From positions 1,736,001 through 1,800,000 of the forward strand of contig NZ_CP083809.1 of the NCBI RefSeq assembly GCF_020149765.1: a DNA stretch of 64,000 nt. Direction: 5' to 3'. The DNA is from Pantoea agglomerans. GTDB taxonomy: Bacteria; Pseudomonadota; Gammaproteobacteria; Enterobacterales; Enterobacteriaceae. Positions within the stretch are counted from its first letter, which is position 1; every line of letters begins with the position of its first letter. Both the position numbers and the translations under genes were made by a program. Below, piece by piece: positions 1-8,597 of the stretch. The notes under the pieces were generated by a model, which was not told where the DNA came from, did not search any database, and saw only the letters and a list, made by a program, of their open reading frames with translations.

Positions 1-41
1 GGCGCGAACTGCGTGATGAGGCCCGACCCAGCGCAAGCTGA
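1..41 (+). CDS. fadD: Long-chain acyl-CoA synthetase, 3' tip only
   Basis: Only the last 12 codons and a TGA stop (39-41) are in the window; they read RELRDEARPSAS. The RELRDEAR part matches the C-terminus of E. coli FadD as I recall it, and fadD sits directly upstream of rnd in E. coli. FadD activates imported fatty acids to acyl-CoA at the inner membrane. The call rests on this short match plus synteny, so it is good but not certain. Confidence 0.75.
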   Translation, partial: RELRDEARPSAS

Positions 42-62
42 CGTCAGGCAAGATTTCTGGTT

Positions 63-89
63 GAACGCCGGCAAAGCCCGGCGTTTTTA
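63..89 (+). terminator. fadD rho-independent terminator
   Basis: A GC-rich stem (ACGCCGG pairing with CCGGCGT) is followed by a run of five T. It lies between the fadD stop and the rnd start, so rnd probably has its own promoter or depends on read-through. Confidence 0.75.
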
Positions 90-140
90 TTGATGATGAG
101 ATGGAGCGCCGCGCGCAGTCTGTCGCGGTGGAAACGAGAT

Positions 141-1262
141 TTGAATTATTCCCTGATCGACCAAAATGAGCAACTGGCCGCCGTGTGCCAGAAAGCCCGC
201 CAGCATGCGGCCGTCGCGCTCGACACCGAGTTCGTCCGCACCCGCACCTACTATCCGCAGCTGGGGCTGATTCAGCTGTTTGACGGCGAACAGCTGGTGC
301 TGATCGATCCGCTGAAGATCGACGACTGGACGCCGTTCATCGCGCTGCTGACCGATACCCAGGTGAAAAAGTTTCTGCACGCGGGCGGGGAAGATCTCGA
401 GGTCTTTCTGCACCGTTTCGGCGTGCTGCCGCAGCCGATGATCGATACGCAGATTCTGGCGGCGTTCAGCGGCCAGCCGCTCTCATGGGGCTTTGCCGCT
501 ATGGTGGCGCATTTCACCCAGGTAACCCTGGATAAGAGCGAGTCGCGCACCGACTGGCTGGCGCGCCCGCTGACGCAGCGTCAGTGCGACTATGCCGCAG
601 CGGACGTTCACTATCTGCTGCCCATCGCCCAGCAGCTGATGACCCTGACCGAGGCGGCGGGCAATATGGCCGCGGCGCTCAGCGAGTGCGACCAGCTCTG
701 CCAGCGACGTCTCGACGTTATGCCGCCGCAGGAAGCCTGGCGCGATATCACCAACGCCTGGCAGCTGCGTCCGCGCCAGCTGGCGGCGCTGCGGCTGCTG
801 GCCGCGTGGCGTCTGAACCTGGCGCGCGAAAAAGATATGGCGGTCAATTTCGTGGTGCGCGAAGAGAATCTGTGGAAAGTGGCGCGCTTTATGCCGGGCT
901 CAATGGGCGAGCTGGATCACCTTGGCCTGTCAGGCCATGAAATCCGCTTCCACGGCAAAACCCTGGTGGCGCTGGTTGCTGAAGCGCAGGCGCTGCCGGA
1001 AGAGGCGCTGCCGCCGCCGCTGGGCAATCTGGTGGATCATCCGCACTACAAGAATGTGTTTAAGGCAATCAAGGCGCTGGTACAGGAAGTGAGCGAAGAG
1101 ACCGGCTTTAGCCAGGAGCTGCTGGCGTCGCGCCGTCAGATCAATCAGGTATTGAGTCAGTACTGGGGGCTGAAGCCGCAAACGCGCGTGCCGGAGCTGC
1201 TGGCAGGCTGGCGCGGCGATCTGTTTAAGACCCGCATTGACGCGATTCTGGCGCAGTTTTGA
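141..1262 (+). CDS. rnd: Ribonuclease D, UUG start
   Basis: 3'-5' exoribonuclease that trims tRNA precursors and other small RNAs in the cytoplasm. From the TTG at 141 the product is about 373 aa, against 375 in E. coli, and begins LNYSLID, in line with the E. coli MNYQMIT start; the frame is open further upstream to an ATG at 90, but that extension has no family counterpart. The DEDD exonuclease domain comes first: DTEF puts the catalytic Asp and Glu at residues 28 and 30, and RQCDYAAADVHYL holds the Tyr/Asp of the third motif. HRDC-like helical domains fill the C-terminal half. E. coli rnd is known to use UUG, so the rare start looks conserved. Confidence 0.95.
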   Translation: MNYSLIDQNEQLAAVCQKARQHAAVALDTEFVRTRTYYPQLGLIQLFDGEQLVLIDPLKIDDWTPFIALLTDTQVKKFLHAGGEDLEVFLHRFGVLPQPMIDTQILAAFSGQPLSWGFAAMVAHFTQVTLDKSESRTDWLARPLTQRQCDYAAADVHYLLPIAQQLMTLTEAAGNMAAALSECDQLCQRRLDVMPPQEAWRDITNAWQLRPRQLAALRLLAAWRLNLAREKDMAVNFVVREENLWKVARFMPGSMGELDHLGLSGHEIRFHGKTLVALVAEAQALPEEALPPPLGNLVDHPHYKNVFKAIKALVQEVSEETGFSQELLASRRQINQVLSQYWGLKPQTRVPELLAGWRGDLFKTRIDAILAQF

Positions 1263-1270
1263 TGCAAACA

Positions 1271-1294
1271 TTCCCCTGCTCAGCAGCAGGGGAA
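1271..1294. terminator. Convergent stem-loop between rnd and minE
   Basis: A perfect 10-bp stem (1271-1280 with 1285-1294) and a CAGC loop lie between the convergent rnd and minE stops. There is no strong T-run on either strand, so it may slow polymerase or protect 3' ends rather than act as a classic terminator. Confidence 0.5.
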
Positions 1295-1313
1295 CATCAG
1301 GAAACCAACACCG

Positions 1314-1583
1314 TCATTTGGCCGCTTCTTCCGTTTCAGGCAGCGTCACGTTCAGCTCCAGAATCGAGATATCATCTCCTTTCTGATCGAGCTGAACGGT
1401 GACCATATCGGGATCGATCTTCACATATTTGCAAATCACTTCCAGAATGTCGCGCTTAAGCTGCGGAAGATAGTGGGGCTCACTGTCGCCCCTTCTGCGT
1501 TCTGCCACGATAATCTGCAGCCTTTCCTTGGCTATGTTGGCAGTGTTCTTCTTCCGGGATAAAAAGAAATCGAGTAATGCCAT
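1314..1583 (-). CDS. minE: Cell division topological specificity factor MinE
   Basis: 89 aa, close to the usual 88. MinE binds membrane-bound MinD, stimulates its ATPase and drives pole-to-pole oscillation, which keeps the MinC inhibitor away from midcell. The N-terminus [12 protein letters not shown] is the amphipathic membrane-contact segment, followed by the anti-MinCD region ([16 protein letters not shown]) and the C-terminal topological specificity domain. It is the last gene of minCDE, starting 3 nt after the minD stop, which suggests translational coupling. Confidence 0.98.
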   Translation of the reverse strand: MALLDFFLSRKKNTANIAKERLQIIVAERRRGDSEPHYLPQLKRDILEVICKYVKIDPDMVTVQLDQKGDDISILELNVTLPETEEAAK

Positions 1584-1586
1584 GGT

Positions 1587-2399
1587 TTATCCCCCGAACA
1601 GGCGTTTCAGGAAACCCTTCTTCTCTTCTTCAATAAAGCGGAAGGGACGTTCTTCGCCGAGTAACCGATCTACGGTATCAGCATAGGCTTTGCCGGCGTC
1701 GGAATTCGTGTCGAGGATCACTGGTTCGCCCTGGTTAGAGGCGCGCAGCACCGACTGGTCTTCCGGGATGACGCCCACCAGCGGAATGCGCAGGATCTCG
1801 AGCACGTCTTCCATGCTCAGCATATCGCCACGATTTACGCGGCCAGGGTTGTAACGGGTCAGCAGCAGGTGCTCTTTAACCGGCTCCTGGCTGTTTTCTG
1901 CACGGCGGGACTTAGAGGCGATGATACCGAGAATGCGGTCGGAGTCGCGCACCGACGAGACTTCCGGGTTGGTGGTGATAATCGCTTCATCAGCAAAGTA
2001 GAGCGCCATCAGCGCGCCGGTCTCAATGCCTGCCGGAGAGTCGCAGACGATAAAGTCAAAATCCATCGCCGCCAGGTCGTTCAGCACTTTTTCCACGCCT
2101 TCGCGGGTCAGCGCGTCTTTATCGCGCGTCTGAGAGGCGGGCAGGATATGCAGCATCTCGGTGCGTTTGTCTTTGATCAGCGCCTGGTTCAGCGTGGCGT
2201 CGCCCTGAATAACGTTAACGAAGTCGTAAACCACGCGGCGTTCGCAGCCCATGATCAGGTCCAGGTTACGCAGACCAATATCGAAATCGATGACGACCGT
2301 TTTTTTGCCTTTTTGCGCTAAACCGGTGGCGATGGCCGCGCTTGACGTGGTCTTGCCAACGCCCCCTTTACCGGATGTAACTACAATAATGCGTGCCAT
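1587..2399 (-). CDS. minD: Septum site-determining ATPase MinD
   Basis: 270 aa, the E. coli length. A ParA/MinD-family ATPase that binds the membrane when ATP-loaded, recruits MinC to block FtsZ, and is released by MinE. The deviant Walker A motif KGGVGKTT is at residues 10-17. The C-terminal amphipathic membrane-targeting helix is visible in the last residues (KKGFLKRLFGG). It is the middle gene of the minCDE operon, 33 nt downstream of minC. Confidence 0.98.
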   Translation of the reverse strand: MARIIVVTSGKGGVGKTTSSAAIATGLAQKGKKTVVIDFDIGLRNLDLIMGCERRVVYDFVNVIQGDATLNQALIKDKRTEMLHILPASQTRDKDALTREGVEKVLNDLAAMDFDFIVCDSPAGIETGALMALYFADEAIITTNPEVSSVRDSDRILGIIASKSRRAENSQEPVKEHLLLTRYNPGRVNRGDMLSMEDVLEILRIPLVGVIPEDQSVLRASNQGEPVILDTNSDAGKAYADTVDRLLGEERPFRFIEEEKKGFLKRLFGG

Positions 2400-2432
2400 A
2401 AATATTGATTTCCTTAACAGAAGAAAAGGGGC

Positions 2433-3137
2433 CTAATTAAGTGTCTGAATGGTCAGCGCGCCCTCTTCGAGACTCAGGCGCGCGGCTTTACCAAAAAATT
2501 CCGCCGGGATTTGATCCATGATCCAATACACACCGGCGATGGAAACCAACTCTGCTGCCAGGTTGGTGCAGAAAATCTGGCTGTTGCGATCGCCGCCGGC
2601 GCCCGCCAGCGCGCGTCCTCGCATCATGCCGTAAATATGAATGTTGCCGTCGGCAACCAGTTCGGCACCGGCGCTGACGCTGTTTGTCACGATAAGATCG
2701 GCGTTGCGCGCGTAAATCTGCTGCCCGGAGCGCACCGGCGTCGTGATAATGCGCGTTTTGCTCGCCAGCGGCTCGGCGGGCGCGGCGGGCGCAGGTGGCG
2801 CCGCAGGCGCTTCGCTGCGCCGCACGCTCTCTTTGCCTTCCGCCAGAACCGGCAGGCCAGCGCGGGCGATCATGCGTTTCAGCGCTTCGTCTTTACAGCC
2901 GCTGACGCCGACGATGCGTAATCCAGTGGCGGCGATCGCCTGCTGCAGCTGTTTCCAGTTGACGTTGCTGTTCAGCGCCGCCACGTTAAGTACCACCGGC
3001 GCGTTTTTTAAGAAATCCGGCGCCTGATCGATTTTGTCCTGAAGCGCCTTGCGAATCACTTCAGGTTCGGGATGGTGCAGATGAACAACAGACAGGGTAA
3101 AACTGCTACCTTTGAATTCGATTGGCGTTTGTGACAT
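2433..3137 (-). CDS. minC: Septum site-determining protein MinC
   Basis: FtsZ polymerisation inhibitor and partner of MinD. From the ATG at 3137 the product is 234 aa (E. coli 231) and begins [13 protein letters not shown], matching the family; an in-frame GTG three codons upstream overlaps the GGGA ribosome site and is unlikely to be used. The N-terminal FtsZ-inhibiting domain covers about residues 1-110. An Ala/Pro-rich linker follows ([12 protein letters not shown]), then the C-terminal beta-helix domain with [16 protein letters not shown] and RGRALAGA, which binds MinD and makes dimers. First gene of minCDE. Confidence 0.97.
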   Translation of the reverse strand: MSQTPIEFKGSSFTLSVVHLHHPEPEVIRKALQDKIDQAPDFLKNAPVVLNVAALNSNVNWKQLQQAIAATGLRIVGVSGCKDEALKRMIARAGLPVLAEGKESVRRSEAPAAPPAPAAPAEPLASKTRIITTPVRSGQQIYARNADLIVTNSVSAGAELVADGNIHIYGMMRGRALAGAGGDRNSQIFCTNLAAELVSIAGVYWIMDQIPAEFFGKAARLSLEEGALTIQTLN

Positions 3138-3291
3138 CTGTCCCACTCAGTCCTGTTTTCTCGCCCGGCGAACAAACGTCGATAAAATCATCATTTCAGT
3201 CCATCCGGTGAATATTCGAAGTTCTGCAAGCATGTTATAGTTACTGTTATTTCCAGGCAAGCCACCATCCAGGTTTATTCGAGTAAAAAAT

Positions 3292-3567
3292 ATGTTTTGT
3301 GTGATCTACAGAAGCCCGACCCGCGACCAGACTTATCTTTATGTTGAAAAAAAGGACGATTTCTCCCGCGTGCCTGACGAGCTGCTGCGCGGCTTCGGCA
3401 AGCCGCAGCTGGCAATGGTGCTGAAGCTGGACGGACGCGATCGTCTGGCCAACGCTGACATCAATAAAGTTAAACAGGCGCTTATCGATCAAGGCTATTA
3501 TTTACAGATCCCGCCGCCGGTCGAAAGTTTGCTGAAAGTTCATCTTGAGTCGACAAAAAAAGATTAA
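3292..3567 (+). CDS. ycgL: YcgL family protein, unknown function
   Basis: 91 aa, small and soluble-looking, divergent from minC. The sequence [28 protein letters not shown] and GYYLQIPPP are hallmarks of the YcgL family (PF05166). E. coli YcgL is annotated about 17 residues longer at the N-terminus; here MFC is the obvious start because no longer in-frame coding sequence is visible. No biochemical function is established. Its position next to min genes is conserved in enterobacteria. Confidence 0.92.
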   Translation: MFCVIYRSPTRDQTYLYVEKKDDFSRVPDELLRGFGKPQLAMVLKLDGRDRLANADINKVKQALIDQGYYLQIPPPVESLLKVHLESTKKD

Positions 3568-3873
3568 TTCAGATTCATCTGTAAATATAATCAGTGCTTC
3601 CTGCTTCTTCAGCATAATTATATATAACGATTTGCAGCAAAATAATGGCGCGATTACCGCGCCATTTACTGTTCATTATTCTTTATTGCCCGCGCGCTGG
3701 CGATAAAATCACCGCCCCGGCAGCATATATTCACGCATTTTTGACAATTTACGCACACTAATCTTTGCTAAAGCATCTTATTATGGCCGTCACGGCGGGC
3801 GCAGGATCCGCTGAACCGCAAACATCAACGTGCCGGCGTCGCTGGCAACACATAAACAGAGCAGGGGATTAGC
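3568..3873. other. Intergenic region ycgL-ycgM with one hairpin
   Basis: 306 nt, AT-rich compared with the flanking genes. A perfect 9-bp stem, AATGGCGCG with CGCGCCATT (3644-3666), followed by a short T-rich stretch probably ends ycgL transcription. The rest should contain the ycgM promoter; a good ribosome site (AGGGGATT) precedes the ycgM ATG. Nothing else is evident. Confidence 0.5.
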
Positions 3874-4533
3874 ATGTATCAGCATCGTAACTGGCAGGGC
3901 GCCTTGTTGGATTTTCCGGTGAACAAGGTGGTCTGCGTCGGCAGCAACTATGCGAAACACATTAAGGAAATGGGCAGCGCTACGCCAGCTGAGCCGGTCG
4001 TGTTTATCAAGCCGGAAACCGCGATTTGCGATCTGCGCCAGCCGCTCTCTCTTCCCTCCGCCTTTGGTGAAGTGCATCACGAGGTCGAACTGGCGGTGCT
4101 GATCGGCGCCACCCTTAAGCAGGCCGGCGAAGAGCACGTGGCGCAAGCGATCGCCGGTTACGGCGTGGCGCTGGATTTAACGCTGCGCGATCTGCAGGCG
4201 GGGTTTAAAAAGGCGGGGCAGCCGTGGGAAAAATCAAAGGGCTTCGATAATGCCTGCCCGCTCTCCGGCTTTATCCCCTCAGCGGAGTTCCCGGGCGATC
4301 CTCAGGATACCGAGCTCAAGCTGGTGGTGAACGGCGAGGTGCGTCAGCTCGGCAGAACCTCCGATATGATCCATAAAATTCTGCCGCTTATCGCCCATAT
4401 GAGCCACTATTTTACCCTGCGCGCGGGCGATGTCGTGCTGACCGGCACGCCGGAAGGGGTCGGTCCGCTGCGCCCAGGCGATAAGCTGGAAGTGTCGCTG
4501 GCCGGTCACGGCATCAGCACGCGCGTGCTGTAA
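3874..4533 (+). CDS. ycgM: Fumarylacetoacetate hydrolase family protein YcgM
   Basis: 219 aa, matching E. coli YcgM. The FAH fold is clear from VCVGSNYAKHIKEMG near the N-terminus, the metal-ligand region HHEVELAVLIG, LDLTLRDLQ, and the C-terminal GDVVLTGTPEGVGPL. Members bind a divalent metal and act on small dicarbonyl acids. Human FAHD1 is an acylpyruvase and oxaloacetate decarboxylase, and I recall more recent work assigning oxaloacetate keto-enol tautomerase activity to this branch, so a metabolite-repair role is likely. The exact substrate cannot be read from sequence. A cytosolic single gene followed closely by ycgN. Confidence 0.92.
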   Translation: MYQHRNWQGALLDFPVNKVVCVGSNYAKHIKEMGSATPAEPVVFIKPETAICDLRQPLSLPSAFGEVHHEVELAVLIGATLKQAGEEHVAQAIAGYGVALDLTLRDLQAGFKKAGQPWEKSKGFDNACPLSGFIPSAEFPGDPQDTELKLVVNGEVRQLGRTSDMIHKILPLIAHMSHYFTLRAGDVVLTGTPEGVGPLRPGDKLEVSLAGHGISTRVL

Positions 4534-4575
4534 AACTTGCAACGCCGCGCCTGACCCGATATAAGGTGCGGTTTT

Positions 4576-5046
4576 GTGATTAACCCGGACGCAGCCATCA
4601 TGAGTGAACTTCCTTTCTGGCAGACTAAACGCCTCGATCAAATGAACGACGACGAGTGGGAATCCTTGTGCGATGGGTGCGGCCAGTGCTGCCTGAATAA
4701 GCTGCAGGATGCCGACACCGATGAGATTTACTTTACCAACGTCGCCTGCAACCAGCTCAATATCAAAACCTGCCAGTGCCGCAACTATGAGCGCCGCTTC
4801 GAATATGAAGAGGACTGCATCAAGCTGACGCGTGAGAACCTGACGCAGTTTAACTGGCTGCCGCGCACCTGCGCCTATCGCCTGCTGGGCGAGGGGAAAG
4901 GATTGCCGGCGTGGCATCCGCTGCTGAGCGGATCAAAGTCGGCAATGCATGCGCAGCGTATTTCGGTGCGCTATATCGCGGTGCGGGAAAGCGAAGTGCG
5001 CGACTGGGAAGATCATATTATCGATCGTCCCGACCGCAACGGCTAA
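4576..5046 (+). CDS. ycgN: Cysteine-cluster protein YcgN (UPF0260)
   Basis: 156 aa from the GTG at 4576, or 148 aa from the ATG at 4600 (MSELPFWQ). The GTG has a proper ribosome site (AAGGTG, 7 nt upstream), whereas the ATG has none, and E. coli YcgN also carries a few residues before its MSDVPFW, so GTG is preferred. The motif CDGCGQCC and the later CQCRNYE and TCAYRL cysteines define the Fe/Zn-cluster-like family PF03692. Its molecular function is unknown. It follows ycgM by 42 nt and may share its transcript. Confidence 0.9.
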   Translation: MINPDAAIMSELPFWQTKRLDQMNDDEWESLCDGCGQCCLNKLQDADTDEIYFTNVACNQLNIKTCQCRNYERRFEYEEDCIKLTRENLTQFNWLPRTCAYRLLGEGKGLPAWHPLLSGSKSAMHAQRISVRYIAVRESEVRDWEDHIIDRPDRNG

Positions 5047-5063
5047 GCGTTAAACAGACTGCC

Positions 5064-5146
5064 GGTGAGGGTGTGATGCGGGCGACAAGGCCCGGAGGCA
5101 AAGAGGCGTATCACGTCATCCCTGACGCTCGTTCCACACCGTCACC
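5064..5146. repeat. Long imperfect inverted repeat downstream of ycgN
   Basis: GGTGAGGGTGTG (5064-5075) pairs with CACACCGTCACC (5135-5146) with one mismatch, and the inner TGATGCG/CGTATCA segments also nearly pair. The result is a long stem over a GC-rich loop, resembling repetitive extragenic palindromes. No T-run follows. It may act as a transcript end for ycgN or be a dispersed palindromic element. Confidence 0.4.
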
Positions 5147-5254
5147 TTATCCCTGAGGTGCGCCGGGTAACGCGCTGCATGATGCAACATGCTCCCGGCA
5201 TTGTGTTCTGGGGCGGGATGCCAGGCTCCTGCCGCTGCGTCACCCGCCTTCCAG

Positions 5255-5280
5255 CCTGTTAGCGAGACCTGTTAGCGAGA
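5255..5280. repeat. 13-bp tandem duplication across the dsbB stop
   Basis: CCTGTTAGCGAGA occurs twice back to back (5255-5267 and 5268-5280). The second copy contains the dsbB stop codon and last two codons, so the duplication repeats the gene's very end into the downstream DNA without altering the protein. Confidence 0.8.
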
Positions 5281-5802
5281 AAAGATATCGCGGCGTTTGG
5301 GTTTAAACGGCTGCGCAATCAGCACCGCAATCGCCACGATCAGGTAGGCGGCGAACACCACAATCATCCACTGCGGCATGCTCAGCGTCAGAAAGGTCCA
5401 GCTGCGCTCGGCGCAGTCGCCGCTGGCTAAAAACACCGACGGCAGCCACTTATCCAGCGGCAGCCACGCAGGAAAACGCGCGGCGAAATCGCAGGTGGTA
5501 AAGGGATTGGGATGAAGCTGGATCATCGTATGTTCATACGACAGGCGCAATCCTTCCCAGGCGCTGTAGATCCAGAGAGCCAGCCCGGCCCAGCGCAGCG
5601 GCGATTGCGGCGCGATAGCGCCAACGAGGCCCGCGCCCATCACGCCAAACAGCGCGCAGCGCTCATAGATGCACATCACGCAAGGTTTCAGGCCCATCAC
5701 ATGCTGGAACCATAATGCCGCCAGCTCCAGCACCAGCGCCGTTAACGCCAGCAGCAGCCAGGCGGCGCGACCGCGTGAAGATTGATTGAGATATCGCAAC
5801 AT
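5272..5802 (-). CDS. dsbB: Disulfide bond formation protein B
   Basis: Inner-membrane quinone reductase that reoxidises periplasmic DsbA. From the ATG at 5802 the product is 176 aa and begins [15 protein letters not shown], as in E. coli; the frame extends upstream but the extra residues have no family match. Four transmembrane helices are visible. The two redox pairs are present: CVMC at residues 41 and 44 in the first periplasmic loop, and the cysteines in TTCDF and SGDCAERSW in the second. The C-terminus is basic ([11 protein letters not shown]), as expected for the cytoplasmic end. It is monocistronic or follows nhaB on the same strand. Confidence 0.97.
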   Translation of the reverse strand: MLRYLNQSSRGRAAWLLLALTALVLELAALWFQHVMGLKPCVMCIYERCALFGVMGAGLVGAIAPQSPLRWAGLALWIYSAWEGLRLSYEHTMIQLHPNPFTTCDFAARFPAWLPLDKWLPSVFLASGDCAERSWTFLTLSMPQWMIVVFAAYLIVAIAVLIAQPFKPKRRDIFSR

Positions 5803-5919
5803 CTTGCTTTCCCTGTAAACGGTAGTGCCACGAGTGTAAACCAAAAGCGCGGCGGTGCCAGCCAGGCATCAAGGTAAAATCGTGCTGAAATCGGACTTAC
5901 CCTGATCCAGGCCAGCAAT

Positions 5920-7449
5920 TTACAGGGCTGGCGCGGTGAGCCAGCCCCACTGAAGCAGCATTTCGGTGCAGGGCACCAGCAACCAGCGGATGCAAAAAAA
6001 GCCTACCAGCGACATCACCAGCGTAAAGGGCAGCGCCATCCAGACCATGCGCCCATAGGAGAGGCGGATCAGCGGCGCCAGCGCCGAGGTAAGCAGGAAA
6101 AGAAACGCCGCCTGGCCGTTAGGGGTCGCAACCGAGGGCAAATTGGTGCCGGTGTTAGTGGCGACCGCCAGCAGCTCAAACTGTGGCAGGTCGATCGCTC
6201 CCTGCAGAAAGGCCTGTTTCGCCTCGTTGATAAACACCGAGCCAACAAAGACGTTGTCCGATATCGAGGAGAGCAGGCCGTTAAAGATGTAATACCAGCT
6301 GAGCTGCGCGTGCGGTTCCGCCTGCAGCACAAAGGCGATCAGCGGGCTGAAAAGCTGCTGCTCGACGATCACCGCGACGATGGCGAAAAACACCGTCAGC
6401 AGGGCGGTAAAGGGCAGCGCCTCGGTAAAGGCCTGGCCGATAGTATGCTCATCGGTAACGCCGCACAGCGAGGTGGCAAGTACAATCACCGAAAGGCCAA
6501 TCAACCCGACCTCCGCCAGATGCAGCGCCAGCGCGACAATAAGCCACAGGCCGATAGCCGCCTGAATCCACAGCGCTAACCGCGCCTGGCGCGTGCGCTG
6601 CGCCGATGCCTCGCGGTCGCTCTGCAGCAGAATGGCGCGCACCGCATCCGGCAGCGTTGCACCGTAGCCGAACAGGCGAAAGCGCTCCACCAGCAGGCTG
6701 GTGAGAATACCGCACAGCAGCACCGGCACCGTGACCGGCGCCATACGCAGGAAAAAGCCAGCGAAATCCCAGCCCGCCGCATGGGCGATAATCAGGTTCT
6801 GCGGCTCACCCACCATGGTCATCACGCCACCCAGCGCGGTGCCTACGCCCGCCTGCATCATCAGGCTGCGCAGAAAGGCGCGGAACTGATCGAGAGTGGC
6901 GCGCTGACCGGGATCCGCTGCGGCGTAGTCGGGATCAGAGGAGACGCGATGGTAGATCTGATAGAAGCCGACGGCGACGCTGATCACCACGGCGACCACG
7001 GTCAGGGCGTCCAGGAAAGCGGAGAGAAACGCGGCGGCGAGGCAGAAGGTGAGGCTGAGCAGCACCTTCGAGCGCAGCGACAGCAGCAGCCGGGTAAACA
7101 TAAACAGCAGCAGCTGTTTCATAAAGAAGATGCCGGCGACCATAAAGATCAGCAGCAGCAGCACCTCCAGATTGCCCGCCAGCTGTTGCTTAACCTGGTC
7201 GGCGCTGGCCATACCGATGGCGATCGCTTCCAGCGTCAGCAGCCCGCCGGGCAGCAGCGGATGACACTTCAGCGCCATACCGAGCGTAAAGATAAATTCG
7301 GCAATCAGCAGCCAGCCGGCAAGAAATGGACTGACGAAGAAAAAGAGCAGCGGATTAACGACCAGAAACGCCAGCAGCAGCATTTTATACCAGTTGGGCG
7401 ACTGCCCAAGAAAGTTGCGATGCAGCGCCTGGCCCCAGGTGATATCCAT
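5920..7449 (-). CDS. nhaB: Na+/H+ antiporter NhaB
   Basis: Inner-membrane antiporter that expels sodium in exchange for protons. From the ATG at 7449 the protein is about 509 aa and starts [22 protein letters not shown], aligned with E. coli [22 protein letters not shown]; twelve further upstream codons are open but not conserved. Many hydrophobic helices fill the length. Family signatures include [45 protein letters not shown] and [17 protein letters not shown]. It is divergent from fadR, as in E. coli. Confidence 0.97.
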   Translation of the reverse strand: MDITWGQALHRNFLGQSPNWYKMLLLAFLVVNPLLFFFVSPFLAGWLLIAEFIFTLGMALKCHPLLPGGLLTLEAIAIGMASADQVKQQLAGNLEVLLLLIFMVAGIFFMKQLLLFMFTRLLLSLRSKVLLSLTFCLAAAFLSAFLDALTVVAVVISVAVGFYQIYHRVSSDPDYAAADPGQRATLDQFRAFLRSLMMQAGVGTALGGVMTMVGEPQNLIIAHAAGWDFAGFFLRMAPVTVPVLLCGILTSLLVERFRLFGYGATLPDAVRAILLQSDREASAQRTRQARLALWIQAAIGLWLIVALALHLAEVGLIGLSVIVLATSLCGVTDEHTIGQAFTEALPFTALLTVFFAIVAVIVEQQLFSPLIAFVLQAEPHAQLSWYYIFNGLLSSISDNVFVGSVFINEAKQAFLQGAIDLPQFELLAVATNTGTNLPSVATPNGQAAFLFLLTSALAPLIRLSYGRMVWMALPFTLVMSLVGFFCIRWLLVPCTEMLLQWGWLTAPAL

Positions 7450-7654
7450 GGCAAACGTCCTGTGTGCAAAAAAGAGAGTGGGCAAAGGGTAATCAGCGAA
7501 TTCGTGCGGCGCAATCTTCCCCTGAGAATTGCGCGCGAGGCTGCTGATTTTTGCGCCAGCGCGCGCTTTTAATCCCCGCTCAGTCTATACACGACCAGGG
7601 TGTCTGGTATGATGAGTCCCATTTCGACAAAGAAAGCAACGAGAACATATCGCT

Positions 7655-8374
7655 ATGGTCATTAAGGCGCAGAGCCCTGCGGGATTTGCTGAAGAGTATA
7701 TTATTGAAAGCATCTGGAACAGCCGCTTTCCTCCTGGGTCAATCCTTCCTGCTGAACGTGAGCTTTCTGAACTTATCGGCGTAACCCGCACCACGCTGCG
7801 CGAAGTATTGCAGCGCCTGGCGCGAGACGGGTGGTTAACGATTCAGCACGGCAAGCCGACCCGCGTAAATGACTTCTGGGAAACCTCCGGGCTGAATATT
7901 CTTGAGACGCTGGCGCGTCTGGATCACGACAGCGTGCCGGTGCTGATCGATAACCTGCTGTCGGTGCGCACCAATATCGCCTCGATCTTTATCAGCCGCG
8001 CGCTGCGCCATCATCCCGACAAGGCGCGCGCGGTGCTGGAGAGCGTCGCCGGTATCGACGATCAGGCCGATGCCTATACCGAGCTTGACTATCGCGTGTT
8101 CCGCGGTCTGGCATTCGCCTCCGGCAATCCTATTTACGGTTTGATCCTGAATGGCCTGAAAGGACTCTATACCCGCGTGGGCCGCTACTATTTCTCTAAT
8201 CCTGAGGCTCGCGAGCTGGCGCGCAACTTCTACGCGCGGCTCGAAGGGCTGTGCGTTAAAGAGCCGTCGCAGGATCAGATTGTCGATGCGGTGCGCGAGT
8301 ATGGCCGTCGCAGCGGCGAGATCTGGCACAGCATGCAGAAAAGCATGCCGGAGGATCTCGGCAGCAAACGCTAA
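7655..8374 (+). CDS. fadR: Fatty acid metabolism regulator FadR
   Basis: GntR-family transcription factor, 239 aa as in E. coli. It represses beta-oxidation genes and activates fabA/fabB, and is released from DNA by long-chain acyl-CoA. The N-terminal winged helix-turn-helix is clear ([35 protein letters not shown], about residues 26-60, with [18 protein letters not shown] as its recognition part). The all-helical acyl-CoA-binding domain follows. It is divergent from nhaB across about 205 nt and ends in its own terminator. Confidence 0.98.
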   Translation: MVIKAQSPAGFAEEYIIESIWNSRFPPGSILPAERELSELIGVTRTTLREVLQRLARDGWLTIQHGKPTRVNDFWETSGLNILETLARLDHDSVPVLIDNLLSVRTNIASIFISRALRHHPDKARAVLESVAGIDDQADAYTELDYRVFRGLAFASGNPIYGLILNGLKGLYTRVGRYYFSNPEARELARNFYARLEGLCVKEPSQDQIVDAVREYGRRSGEIWHSMQKSMPEDLGSKR

Positions 8375-8380
8375 AAGCGG

Positions 8381-8409
8381 AAAACCGGACAGAGTCCGGT
8401 TTTTTTATG
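8381..8409 (+). terminator. fadR terminator, first copy of a duplicated hairpin
   Basis: The stem AAACCGGAC/GTCCGGTTT with an AGA loop and a T-run starts 6 nt after the fadR stop. The same 29 nt recur exactly at 8561-8589, where they serve ycgB on the other strand. Confidence 0.85.
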
Positions 8410-8429
8410 CCTGTGAGCCAGGCGCGGTC

Positions 8430-8534
8430 GCGGGTAGCATAAACAGATCGCAAAGTCGCTCAAGGCATCCCTGCGCGCTCGGCCCACGGCATCCCTGCCG
8501 CGGGACGCTTTGCTCTTCTGTTTATGCTACCCGC
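8430..8534. repeat. Palindromic intergenic element with 18-bp arms
   Basis: The left arm 8430-8447 (GCGGGTAGCATAAACAGA) is the exact reverse complement of 8517-8534. Pairing continues imperfectly inward through GCAAAG and CTTTGC. The centre carries GGCATCCCTGC twice. The whole lies between two exact 29-nt copies of the fadR/ycgB terminator (8381-8409 and 8561-8589). It has no coding potential, and resembles a miniature palindromic repeat or MITE/REPIN-like unit. Family membership would need a genome-wide count. Confidence 0.7.
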
Positions 8535-8560
8535 TCCCTGAATAGACGTGCGGCCTGAAA

Positions 8561-8589
8561 AAAACCGGACAGAGTCCGGTTTTTTTATG
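8561..8589 (-). terminator. ycgB terminator, second copy of the duplicated hairpin
   Basis: It is identical over 29 nt to the fadR terminator at 8381-8409. Read on the minus strand it is followed by seven T, and it ends 9 nt beyond the ycgB stop, so this copy should terminate ycgB. Confidence 0.8.
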
Positions 8590-8597
8590 GCTATTCC

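Noticed and set aside
8280-8558. Frame running from the fadR 3' end through the palindromic element
   Set aside because: It starts inside fadR in another frame and is made of palindrome sequence; no sign of a gene.
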